Below, piece by piece: positions 23,711-31,225 of a stretch of 34,662 bases of DNA. The position numbers and the translations under genes are program-made. The notes below the pieces were generated by a model. The model searched no databases. It saw only the letters and a list, made by a program, of their open reading frames with translations, and was not told the origin of the DNA. The DNA is from Chloroflexota bacterium. Its GTDB lineage: Bacteria > Chloroflexota > Anaerolineae > J036 > Brachytrichaceae. The first letter of the stretch is position 1. Each line of letters opens with the position of its first letter. The stretch is from positions 1 to 34,662 of the forward strand of contig JAMCQN010000178.1 of assembly GCA_023382055.1 (NCBI GenBank), given 5' to 3'.

Positions 23711-23860
23711 ATGAAGGTTGTGATCCTGTTAATCCGCGCGCATTTGCCGGCCATCCTGATCATTCAGGGCGTGCTGGCCTGGGCGCCGTTTTTCTACCTC
23801 AAGTATATGGTGCATGAGGATCATCGTGACTACTGTCAGACAATTCCTCGCTTAAAATAA
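23711..23860 (+). CDS. Possible 49-residue single-helix membrane peptide
   Basis: An ATG-started frame of 49 codons, divergent from the Ppx-like gene by eight bases. It begins MKVVILLIRAHLPAILIIQ, continues through a hydrophobic stretch with GVLAWAPFFYLKYM, and ends in a charged tail (HEDHRDY...RLK). A single membrane helix at about 12-33 is likely. The first 30 codons mostly end in G or C, like real genes here. The TAA at 23858-23860 is followed directly by a GTG that opens the reading frame of the M50 protease. No ribosome site is visible, so chance cannot be excluded. Confidence 0.35.
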   Translation: MKVVILLIRAHLPAILIIQGVLAWAPFFYLKYMVHEDHRDYCQTIPRLK

Positions 23861-23911
23861 GTGTCTTCTAATGCAGCATCGTTATCGTCATACTGGGCAT
23901 CGAGAACCATT

Positions 23912-25054
23912 ATGAAGCAGGTGCGTCGGGCCGGAACCGGGATGGAAATGGACAAGAACAGCGAACACAGCGACAGTGAGGCGGCGGGCAACCAGTCTGC
24001 GCTGGATCAGTTGCGCACGCGCATCACCGATGTGATGCGGATCGAAAACGCGCAGGTCGAGGTTGACCGCGCGGTGGCCTTCAGCGGCCAGTTGATCGTG
24101 GAAGCCGAAGAAGCGTTTGACAAGCTCAAGGCGCGCTTCGAGGAGCTGGGCTATATTCCGCTGCTGCGCGAGAACGAAGCCGGCCAGAACCAGGTCATCG
24201 TAGCGATCAAGGGCAAGCTGCAGTCGGCCTTCGCCGAACGGCGCTGGCTGAACGCGCTGCTGTTCGCGGCGACCATCGTCACAACGACCCTCTTTGGCGG
24301 CATGTACGCCAGCCGCGTGCAGGCCGGGCAGAGCCTGCCCACCCTGCAGATCATCGTCCAGTATGGGCTGCCATTCTCGATCACGCTGCTGACGATCCTG
24401 GGCGTGCACGAACTGGGCCACTACATCCAGGCGCGCCGGCACGCCCTGCCGGTCACGCTGCCGTACTTCATCCCGGCCCCGTTCGGGCTGGGCACATTCG
24501 GCGCGTTCATCCAGATGCGCGGCGCGGTGGAGAACAAGCGCTCGCTGTTCGACGTAGGCGTGGGCGGGCCGATCGCCGGGCTGCTGGTGGCGCTGCCGCT
24601 GTTCGTCGTCGGGCTGTTGATGAGCACCGTGAGCAATATGCCGGCGCCCTCGCACCGCTCGCTGTTGATCGACGGCCTGATCTCGCTGTTCCGCCCCGAT
24701 GCGTTGACGAACGGCATCCTGCTGAACCCGGTGCTGCTGGCCGCGCGCTTCGGCCTGATCATCACCGCGATCAACCTGCTGCCGGTGGGCCAACTGGACG
24801 GCGGGCACATCGCCTACGCCGCGCTGGGGCGGCGCTGGGCTACCTGGATCGGCTATGCCACCATCGCGGTCATGGCCGTCCTGGGGTTCACGGTATCGAC
24901 CACCTGGTTCGTGTGGATGGGTTTCGCGCTGTTGAGCGGCGTGCAACACGCTCAGCCCCTGAACGACATCACCCCGCTGGACGCGCGCCGCAACGCGGCC
25001 TTCCTCGCTACCGCGGTGCTGTTCCTGTCGTTGTTCAGCGCGCAACCGTTTTAA
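23912..25054 (+). CDS. M50 family (site-2 protease type) intramembrane zinc metalloprotease
   Basis: A 380-residue membrane protease. Residues about 30-105 form a soluble N-terminal domain (AVAFSGQLIVEAEEAFDKLK, ...LGYIPLLRE...VIVAIKGK), similar in style to the plant/cyanobacterial EGY-like S2P group. Multiple helices follow. The zinc site is HELGH at 166-170 plus the distal aspartate in NLLPVGQLDGGH (about 295-299). Such enzymes cut membrane-bound anti-sigma factors or other regulators. The frame is open from a GTG at 23861; ATGs at 23912 and 23942 are both reasonable and neither has a strong ribosome site. A -10-like TAAAAT at 23853-23858 would favour one of the later starts. Confidence 0.88.
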   Translation: MKQVRRAGTGMEMDKNSEHSDSEAAGNQSALDQLRTRITDVMRIENAQVEVDRAVAFSGQLIVEAEEAFDKLKARFEELGYIPLLRENEAGQNQVIVAIKGKLQSAFAERRWLNALLFAATIVTTTLFGGMYASRVQAGQSLPTLQIIVQYGLPFSITLLTILGVHELGHYIQARRHALPVTLPYFIPAPFGLGTFGAFIQMRGAVENKRSLFDVGVGGPIAGLLVALPLFVVGLLMSTVSNMPAPSHRSLLIDGLISLFRPDALTNGILLNPVLLAARFGLIITAINLLPVGQLDGGHIAYAALGRRWATWIGYATIAVMAVLGFTVSTTWFVWMGFALLSGVQHAQPLNDITPLDARRNAAFLATAVLFLSLFSAQPF

Positions 25055-25065
25055 GGAAAATGCTA

Positions 25066-25098
25066 AGATGTCTGACTTCTGCAAGAAGTCAGACATCT
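25066..25098. repeat. Perfect hairpin palindrome 11 bases after the M50 gene, family P1, copy 2
   Basis: AGATGTCTGACTTCT and AGAAGTCAGACATCT pair perfectly (15 bp) around GCA. It is the sister of 1776-1808. Like that copy it lies directly downstream of a stop codon. It may end or stabilise the transcript although no T-run follows. Confidence 0.87.
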
Positions 25099-25267
25099 CC
25101 ATCATAGAGTTGACCAATCATTGCATCTGCTGGCTGAGATAAGGTTGACAGCGTGGACAACACATAGGTTGTGCACCCAGCAAAGGCTTCTTGTCATGAT
25201 GCTAAACCTGATTGTGATGCGGATCGTTCAAGGGCACAAGCAACCGTTCCCGCAGCCCAACTGCTAT

Positions 25268-25296
25268 CCTTGCGAAGGCTGTGAGCCTTCGCAAGG
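25268..25296. repeat. Hairpin palindrome, family P2, copy 2
   Basis: CCTTGCGAAGGCT and AGCCTTCGCAAGG pair perfectly (13 bp) around GTG, upstream of rarA. The sister copy at 136-164 is also upstream of a gene. The remaining 25099-25347 spacer contains no recognisable gene; a TTGACA at 25145 has no matching -10. Confidence 0.82.
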
Positions 25297-25347
25297 AGCA
25301 CACCATTCAACCCGCTCCGGCGCCCATCTCGGTGCTATCATCCCCAT

Positions 25348-26751
25348 ATGCCCACCGATCTATTTGACCAGGCCCAGGCCGAACGCGCAAAAACCGAATC
25401 GCCGCTGGCGCTGCGCATGCGCCCGCGCACGCTGGACGAGTTCGTCGGCCAGGAGGACATCGTCGGCCCCGGCAAACTGCTGCGGCGCGCCATCGAGGCG
25501 GATCGGCTGTTCTCCAGCCTCATCTTCTGGGGCCCGCCCGGCACTGGCAAGACCACCCTGGCCTGGATAATCGCCAATAAAACCAAAAGCCACTTCGAAA
25601 TCCTCAACGCGGTCATGGCCGGTGTGGCCGACATCCGGCGCGTGGTAGCCGACGCCAAAGAGCGCCGCAAGATGTACCGCCAGCGCACCATCCTGCTGGT
25701 GGATGAGATTCACCGCTTCAACAAGTCGCAGCAGGACGCCCTGCTGCCGCACGTCGAGGACGGCACCATCATCCTGATCGGCGCGACGACGGAGAACCCT
25801 TACTTCGAAGTCAACAGCGCGCTGATCTCGCGCTCGCGCCTGTTCCAACTCAAACCGCTCACCGACGACGACGTGCGCCGGTTGGTGTTGCGCGCGCTGC
25901 AGGACGCGGAACGCGGTTACGGCGGGCGCGAGACGTTACTCGACGACGACGCGCTGGCGCACCTGGTGCAGGTGGCCGGCGGCGACGTGCGCAACGCGCT
26001 CAACGCGCTGGAGCTGGCGGTCGAATCCACCCCGCCGGATGCGCAGGGGGTGAGGCACATCGACAGCGACGTGGCGCAGGACAGCATCCAGCGCCGCGCC
26101 GTGCTGTACGACAAGGAAGGCGACGCGCACTACGACACGATCAGCGCCTTCATCAAGAGCGTGCGCGGCAGCGACCCCGACGCCGCGCTGTACTGGCTGG
26201 CTAAGATGGTCTACGCCGGCGAAGACCCCCGTTTCATCATGCGCCGCCTGCTCATCCTGTCGGGCGAGGACATCGGCCTGGCCGATCCGATGGGCATGGT
26301 GGTAGCGGCCGCCGCATCGCAAGTGTTCGACTGGGTGGGTATGCCGGAGGGTATCTACCCGCTGGTGGAAGCCACGCTCTATCTGGCGACCGCGCCGAAG
26401 TCGAACTCCGCCGGCAACTACTTCCGCGCCCGCGCGCAGATCGAGACCGAGGGCGCCGGCGAGGTGCCCGACCACCTGAAAGACGCCAACCGCGACGCGA
26501 AGGGGCTGGGGCACGGCAAAGGCTACCGGTATCCCCACGAGTTCGACGAGCACTTCGTGGCGCAGAATTACCTGCCGCGCGAGATATCCGGCATGACCTT
26601 CTACGCTCCCAGCGATATCGGCTACGAGCAGACCGTGGCCGAGCGGCTGGCGCGCTGGCGCACAGCGCAACGCGCGGCGCTGGGCGTCGAAGGCAAGGAA
26701 GGCCCGCAGCTCAGCCAGGCCGAGATCGAGCGGATGAAGAAGGAACGGTAG
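25348..26751 (+). CDS. rarA: RarA (MgsA) family AAA+ ATPase, replication-associated recombination protein
   Basis: A 467-residue clamp-loader-like ATPase that acts at stalled replication forks and with single-strand-binding protein. Signatures: LALRMRPRTLDEFVGQEDIV near the start, Walker A GPPGTGKT at 62-69, Walker B ILLVDEIHRFNKSQQDALLP with Asp119 and Glu120, sensor 1 in GATTENPYFEVN, and the arginine finger region ALISRSRLF. The C-terminal half has RAVLYDKEGDAHYDTISAFI, then KSVRGSDPDAALYWLA and GEDIGLADP, all typical of RarA/WRNIP1. The ATG at 25348 gives the standard N-terminus. Its stop (TAG) shares one base with the GTG start of the next gene. Confidence 0.95.
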   Translation: MPTDLFDQAQAERAKTESPLALRMRPRTLDEFVGQEDIVGPGKLLRRAIEADRLFSSLIFWGPPGTGKTTLAWIIANKTKSHFEILNAVMAGVADIRRVVADAKERRKMYRQRTILLVDEIHRFNKSQQDALLPHVEDGTIILIGATTENPYFEVNSALISRSRLFQLKPLTDDDVRRLVLRALQDAERGYGGRETLLDDDALAHLVQVAGGDVRNALNALELAVESTPPDAQGVRHIDSDVAQDSIQRRAVLYDKEGDAHYDTISAFIKSVRGSDPDAALYWLAKMVYAGEDPRFIMRRLLILSGEDIGLADPMGMVVAAAASQVFDWVGMPEGIYPLVEATLYLATAPKSNSAGNYFRARAQIETEGAGEVPDHLKDANRDAKGLGHGKGYRYPHEFDEHFVAQNYLPREISGMTFYAPSDIGYEQTVAERLARWRTAQRAALGVEGKEGPQLSQAEIERMKKER

Positions 26752-27116
26752 TGACCACGAGCCTCATCGCTGCCAGATTCGCCGGATATTTTGACCGCTG
26801 GCAGATCTGCCTGCCGGAAGAAGCGTTGTCCACTCGCCAACAGGGAGAGATTCGGTCTCATGGCTGGTCGATCCAGTATCTGTTCGGCGCCGATCAAGAG
26901 GGAGAGTATCTCGACTTTTTTGCCAACCATCGCATGACCAATGCCAGGCACGAGCGGATTTATGCATCCGGCGCGATGCAGCGCCTGCCGACCTACGAGG
27001 AGTTCATCGTCTATCCAGCGAATGCGACGCAAGAGGAACAAGAAAAGATAGACGAAGCGTATCAATCCCACAATGCGGCTGTCGCGGAACTCCTGCGGCA
27101 AAAAGGATTTGTGTAG
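26751..27116 (+). CDS. Uncharacterised protein translationally coupled to rarA
   Basis: A 121-residue soluble protein with no recognised family. It has an aromatic, Arg-rich middle (GWSIQYLFGADQEGEYLDFF, then ANHRMTNARHERIY) and a Glu/Gln-rich end. Its GTG start overlaps the last base of the rarA stop codon in TAGTG, a classic coupling arrangement, so co-expression with rarA is likely. Codon use is like that of neighbouring genes and the product looks folded. No function is proposed. Confidence 0.75.
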   Translation: MTTSLIAARFAGYFDRWQICLPEEALSTRQQGEIRSHGWSIQYLFGADQEGEYLDFFANHRMTNARHERIYASGAMQRLPTYEEFIVYPANATQEEQEKIDEAYQSHNAAVAELLRQKGFV

Positions 27117-27234
27117 CCGGCCGGGTGCTATACTAGCGCCCAACTGTAAGAATCTTCGCGCATCTCTCACTGCAACCGACCTTACAGGTTTGTAATGTAT
27201 TTTCCGGTGTGTTGTCCTGGTGGAGGTGCATGTG

Positions 27235-29151
27235 GTGGCGAAGGCAGATCAGACGCGAAGCGTCCAGACATCTAAACGCGAGCGGTCCAACAGACCCCAG
27301 ACCGCCCAACGAGAATCACCCGCCTCGCAGGCCAATACGGCTGACATCGTGCGGCAGTTCATGACCAGGCCGGATGCCGTAAATCCGGGGCAGGTACTGC
27401 ACCTGCAGCGCGCCATTGGGAACCGGGCTGTGAGCCGGTTGATCGCAGGCAGGCGCGCAGCCATCCAGGCGAAATTGACAGTCGGAGCCGCCGATGACCC
27501 GTATGAGCGCGAGGCTGACCGGGTGGCTACGCAGGTGATGTCAGCGAATGCGGCCGGCGGCGCCGATGTGTCGCGCCAGGAAGACGAGACCGGCGCGCAA
27601 CGCAAAGCCGCGCCGTCGATCACCCCGCTGGCGCAACGCCGCGAGGTGGATATGCACGGCAGCTTCGATGCCGGCGAGGGCGTGGAGCAGCAATTGTCGG
27701 CGAGCAAAAGCAGCGGCAAACCGCTGCCCTCCGACCTGCGAGCGCAGTTCGAGCCGCGCTTCGGCGCGGATTTCAACGCCGTGCGCGTGCACACCGGCAG
27801 CCAGTCGGATTCGCTCAGCCGCTCGATCGGCGCGCAGGCCTTCACCCACAGCAATCACATCTACATGGCGGAGGGCGCGTACAACCCCGGCTCGGCAGGC
27901 GGCAAACATCTACTGGCGCACGAGTTGACGCACGTCGTACAGCAGGGCGGCGCGAATCAGGTGCACCGCTCGTTCAAGAGCGGTATGAAGAAACTCGGCA
28001 AGGGGCTGGGCGTGGGCGCCAAATGGGGCGGCGGCGGGCTGGGCATGGCGGCCGTCGGCGCGCTGGGAGTCGGCCTGTCGCCGATCATCGCGCCCGTCGT
28101 AGGCGGCATGGCCATCAAGCACGGCGTCGACAAGGCGCGGGGCAAGGCCGATCCGTACAAGTCGTTGAACGCCGTGCAGTTCCGCGTATCCAAGTTCGGC
28201 ATCCAGCAGGTGCAGCAGGCCGTGGACGACCAAGGCGAACCTCGCACCAACAAGGACGGCAGCCCGATGTATGCGGTTGTCGGCATCGTCGACCGCAACT
28301 CGCTCAACACAGAAGGCAGCAAGCTGCCCGAGATCGAAGAAGTAGACCCCGTACCTCTGCCAGAATGGAAACCCAAAGTGACCCACATCAACGGCATGGC
28401 GGTCAAGCCGAAGTCCGGCTTGAAGAGCGCGCAGACGTTGTTCGATCAATTGCTGGCTCAGGTCGGCGGCGATGGGGTGGACATCCTGTACACCTACAGT
28501 TCTTCCATCGGCTTCTTTGGCGACGTGATGGAATGCCTGGACAACAAGCTGGGCATCGGCGGCGAAGCGACGAAGCAGCAGGAAAAGATCATGCTCAACG
28601 CCGTCAAGACCCGCACGCGCGTCGTCGTCTCGGCGCACAGCCGCGGCACGATCAAGTCCGACAACGCAGTCGGGAATGCCTTCAAGCACCTGATGAAAGA
28701 TAAAGACGGGCTTGAGTACATGTGGAAGGCGCGCCTGCGCCTGCGCGAGCAGCCCAAGTATGCCAAGTCAAAAAAGGAACTCCCCAAGCGGGTGGTTGCC
28801 AAGCAGATGACCAGGATGATCACGGAGGATATGAACAAGTACATCAAACTCATCTACGCGGGCAACGCGGTCATGTTCCCGTCGCAGATCCTCAGCGTGG
28901 ATCTGTTCGCCAACAAGTTCGATCCCGTGAGTTTCTTCGTGGGTTCCTACTACACCGAAGGCACCAAGCACAAGAACGCTCGCACTCATCGCGGCTCTGG
29001 CAAGGGCCACGGCTTTGCCAAGGAATACACCAAGGATGTGGCGACGATGATCTCGGGCGATATAGCCAAACACGGCACCACGGGGACGTCACCTGACATC
29101 GGGATGAACGACCAGTATGACTATGACCCGGAAGATGAACATGATGAATAG
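27235..29151 (+). CDS. eCIS-core (DUF4157) protein with predicted C-terminal serine alpha/beta-hydrolase: candidate injected effector
   Basis: A 638-residue multidomain protein. The N-terminus is charged and disordered, then LQRAIGNRAVSRLI (57-70) and AKLTVGAADDPYEREADRVA (79-98), two motifs typical of proteins linked to extracellular contractile injection systems. The eCIS-core/DUF4157 domain (about 160-240) has the zincin motif AHELTHVVQQ with His229, Glu230 and His233. A glycine-rich hydrophobic stretch (261-295) could enter membranes. The C-terminal part (about 385-615) has VVSAHSRGTI, a nucleophile-elbow-like segment with Ser469, a candidate Asp563 (ANKFDPVSFF) and His592 (GKGHGFAKEY), suggesting a lipase-like hydrolase. 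The start is the GTG at 27235, seven bases after GGAGGT. No phage-tail-like genes are in the window. Confidence 0.8.
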   Translation: MAKADQTRSVQTSKRERSNRPQTAQRESPASQANTADIVRQFMTRPDAVNPGQVLHLQRAIGNRAVSRLIAGRRAAIQAKLTVGAADDPYEREADRVATQVMSANAAGGADVSRQEDETGAQRKAAPSITPLAQRREVDMHGSFDAGEGVEQQLSASKSSGKPLPSDLRAQFEPRFGADFNAVRVHTGSQSDSLSRSIGAQAFTHSNHIYMAEGAYNPGSAGGKHLLAHELTHVVQQGGANQVHRSFKSGMKKLGKGLGVGAKWGGGGLGMAAVGALGVGLSPIIAPVVGGMAIKHGVDKARGKADPYKSLNAVQFRVSKFGIQQVQQAVDDQGEPRTNKDGSPMYAVVGIVDRNSLNTEGSKLPEIEEVDPVPLPEWKPKVTHINGMAVKPKSGLKSAQTLFDQLLAQVGGDGVDILYTYSSSIGFFGDVMECLDNKLGIGGEATKQQEKIMLNAVKTRTRVVVSAHSRGTIKSDNAVGNAFKHLMKDKDGLEYMWKARLRLREQPKYAKSKKELPKRVVAKQMTRMITEDMNKYIKLIYAGNAVMFPSQILSVDLFANKFDPVSFFVGSYYTEGTKHKNARTHRGSGKGHGFAKEYTKDVATMISGDIAKHGTTGTSPDIGMNDQYDYDPEDEHDE

Positions 29152-29336
29152 CGAGTCGGAACAGACACTCTCGCGAGTCGGCCCGGGCGATGAGTAGGCT
29201 ACCCACTACCGGCGCAAGTTGGTTGCCAACAGTATCCCTTTAGTCTTTCGCCGCTCTTTGCCCCCGTCCCTGGGGACATCATCGTCGAAGATTCCTCCGC
29301 GCTTCGCTTGTCGGAATGACAGCGTGACTATTTCCC
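29152..29336. other. Intergenic stretch with degenerate repeat-like sequence
   Basis: No gene is visible. 29289-29321 (gattcctccgcgcttcgc followed by ttgtcggaatgaca) resembles the widespread GATTCCT...GGAATGACA intergenic repeats and the short piece at 21211-21233. Nothing else is recognisable. Confidence 0.45.
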
Positions 29337-29364
29337 TTGACACCGAGCAGTATGAATAGATACT
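29337..29364 (+). promoter_or_regulatory. Possible promoter upstream of the ChrA-type gene
   Basis: A perfect -35 box TTGACA (29337-29342) is followed after 16 bases by GATACT (29359-29364), a four-of-six match to the -10 consensus. It lies 107 bases before the ATG at 29471. A second candidate, the extended -10 TGCTACAGT at 29441-29449, would give a short leader. Confidence 0.35.
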
Positions 29365-29470
29365 GCCGCACTATTCAACGCGCCCTCAACCATCCGCTGC
29401 CCCAGTGAGTGTTGGTTAGGGCCGCACCTCGCGAGACTTGTGCTACAGTCGACAAATTGAAAATCACATC

Positions 29471-30694
29471 ATGGTCACAAACGCAACCGTCACCGCCCAG
29501 GCGATCGCGACGCCCCGCCCGCGCGTCGGCCTGCTCACCATCCTGCTGGCCTACCTGACGGCCGGCTTCACCGCCTTCGGCATCGCGATCATCCCTAAGC
29601 TCAAGGCGCTGGCTGTCGACCGCGGCTGGCTGACTGTCGACGAAGTGGATGAGGGCTTTGCGCTGGTGCAGCTTTACCCCGGCCCGATGATGGTGGATTT
29701 CTCCGCCTATGTGGGCTACAAACTGCGCGGCGTGCCGGGTGCCATCCTCGCCACGCTGGGCTTCGTCCTGCCCTCGTTCGTCCTGATGCTGATCCTGTCA
29801 TTCGTCTACTTCAACACCGGCAACGTGCCGTGGGTCAAGCCGATGTTTGCGGGGCTGGAGTCGATTGTGGTGGGCATCATCGCACACCTGGCGCTGGATT
29901 TCGGCGAGCGCGTGCTGAAAGGCCGCCTGCACGCGCTGATCGCTCTGGCAGCGTTCGGCGCGCTGCTGTTCAAGGCCAACCCCGTCCTGATCGTGGGCAT
30001 CTCGCTCGCGCTCGGCGCGCTGCTGCTGACACCCAACGCAGCGCCGTTGCCCGCGGCTCACATGGCCGCGCCGGCGGAGCGTGCGCCGTTGCGGCGCTGG
30101 CTGTCGATCGGGCTGGTGACCGTGGCCGTCATCGCCGCAGCGGTCTACGCGGCCGCGCTGCTGAGCGATGTCGGGCGGATGGGGCTGTCGTTCTTCAAGA
30201 TCGGCACGGTGGCCTTCGGCAACGGCATCACCATCATGCCGCTGGTGCAGGCCGACGTCGTAGACACTTATCACTGGCTGACGCCGGCGCAGTTCGCCGA
30301 CGGCATCGCGCTGGGACAGATCACGCCCGGCCCGGTGCTGATCACCGCCGCGTTCGTCGGATTCAAGCTGGGCGGCATACCCGGCGCGGCGCTGGCGACC
30401 TTCGCGATGTTCGCGCCTTCCTTCGCCATGACGCTGATTTTCACCGAGGTCTTCACGCGGTTGCGCAGCCTGCGCCTGATCCGCGGGGCGCTGGCGGGCG
30501 TGCTGGCCTCTTTCGTCGGATTGCTCACGGTGATGGCGCTGCAACTGGGCGGCATCGCCATCAGCGGCCCGGCCACGCTGACGCTGGCCGCCGCCGCGCT
30601 GGTGGCAGTGCGCTTCTTCAAGCTGGATATCGTGTGGGTTTTCGCCGGCGGCCTGCTGGTCTGGGGCGGCCTGCTCGCGCTTGGACTGGTGTGA
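29471..30694 (+). CDS. ChrA-type chromate transporter (two CHR domains)
   Basis: A 407-residue membrane protein made of two homologous CHR halves. The first carries LTAGFTAFGIAIIPKLK, ending LYPGPMMVDFSAYVGYKLRG; the second carries FFKIGTVAFGNGITIMPLVQ, then GIALGQITPGPVLITAAFVG and FKLGGIPGA. The PGP motifs and the repeated FG segments are typical of the CHR family, which exports chromate in resistant bacteria, though many members have unproven substrates. The ATG at 29471 is chosen because the first conserved helix follows; the frame upstream is not conserved. It is a single gene, not part of a metal-resistance cluster. Confidence 0.9.
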   Translation: MVTNATVTAQAIATPRPRVGLLTILLAYLTAGFTAFGIAIIPKLKALAVDRGWLTVDEVDEGFALVQLYPGPMMVDFSAYVGYKLRGVPGAILATLGFVLPSFVLMLILSFVYFNTGNVPWVKPMFAGLESIVVGIIAHLALDFGERVLKGRLHALIALAAFGALLFKANPVLIVGISLALGALLLTPNAAPLPAAHMAAPAERAPLRRWLSIGLVTVAVIAAAVYAAALLSDVGRMGLSFFKIGTVAFGNGITIMPLVQADVVDTYHWLTPAQFADGIALGQITPGPVLITAAFVGFKLGGIPGAALATFAMFAPSFAMTLIFTEVFTRLRSLRLIRGALAGVLASFVGLLTVMALQLGGIAISGPATLTLAAAALVAVRFFKLDIVWVFAGGLLVWGGLLALGLV

Positions 30695-30716
30695 ATCCGC
30701 GAACCAGCACAAAGAG

Positions 30717-31225
30717 GTTTAACCACGGATTACACGGATTTCACAGATGCAGGAATCTACCGTGCGAATCCGTGTCATCCGTGAAATCCGTGTCATTCTT
30801 ATTCGTGTCTATTCATGAAGTTTCGCGGATAAATCTCTGCTCATCATCCGTGAAATCTGTGCAATCCGTGGTTTATTCTTCTTCTCTATTCGTGTCTATT
30901 CGTGAAGATTCGCGGATTATTCCACACCGGCCTGCTGCGCCCGGAGGCTGGCCGCATGGCGCAGGTGTCTATTCGTGAAGATTCGCGGATTATTCCACAC
31001 CTTGAATCCACGAATCTTCGCGAATCCGCACGAATAAGAATGACACGGATTACACGGATGACGCAGATTCAAACATCTGATTTCCCTATCCGTGAAATCT
31101 GTGCAATCCGTGGTCAATCTTTCTGCTCTATTCGTGTCTATTCGTGAAGATTCGCGGATAAATCTCTGCTCATCATCCGTGAAATCTGTGTAATCCGTGG
31201 TTTATCTTTCTGCTCTATTCGCGGA
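30717..31225. repeat. Cluster of nested direct and inverted repeats (accacggattacacgg / attcgtgaagattcgcgg families)
   Basis: About 500 bases are almost entirely repeat. Units such as tccgtgaaatctgtgcaatc and tattcgtgaagattcgcgga recur in both orientations. An exact 37-base direct repeat is at 30892-30928 and 30965-31001, separated by a short GC-rich segment. Related single copies occur at 1268-1299. No gene is visible between the transporter stop and the sulfatase; the right edge runs into the sulfatase gene and supplies its final codons. Confidence 0.92.

Noticed and set aside
27235-29151. A prophage or complete contractile injection locus
   Set aside because: Only the eCIS-core protein is present; no sheath, tube, baseplate, AAA ATPase of the system, integrase or attachment site was found on either side.
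30717-31225. An insertion sequence or replication origin
   Set aside because: No transposase frame, no terminal inverted-repeat pair with target duplication, and no DnaA-box-like cluster could be recognised; the region is explained as nested short repeats.
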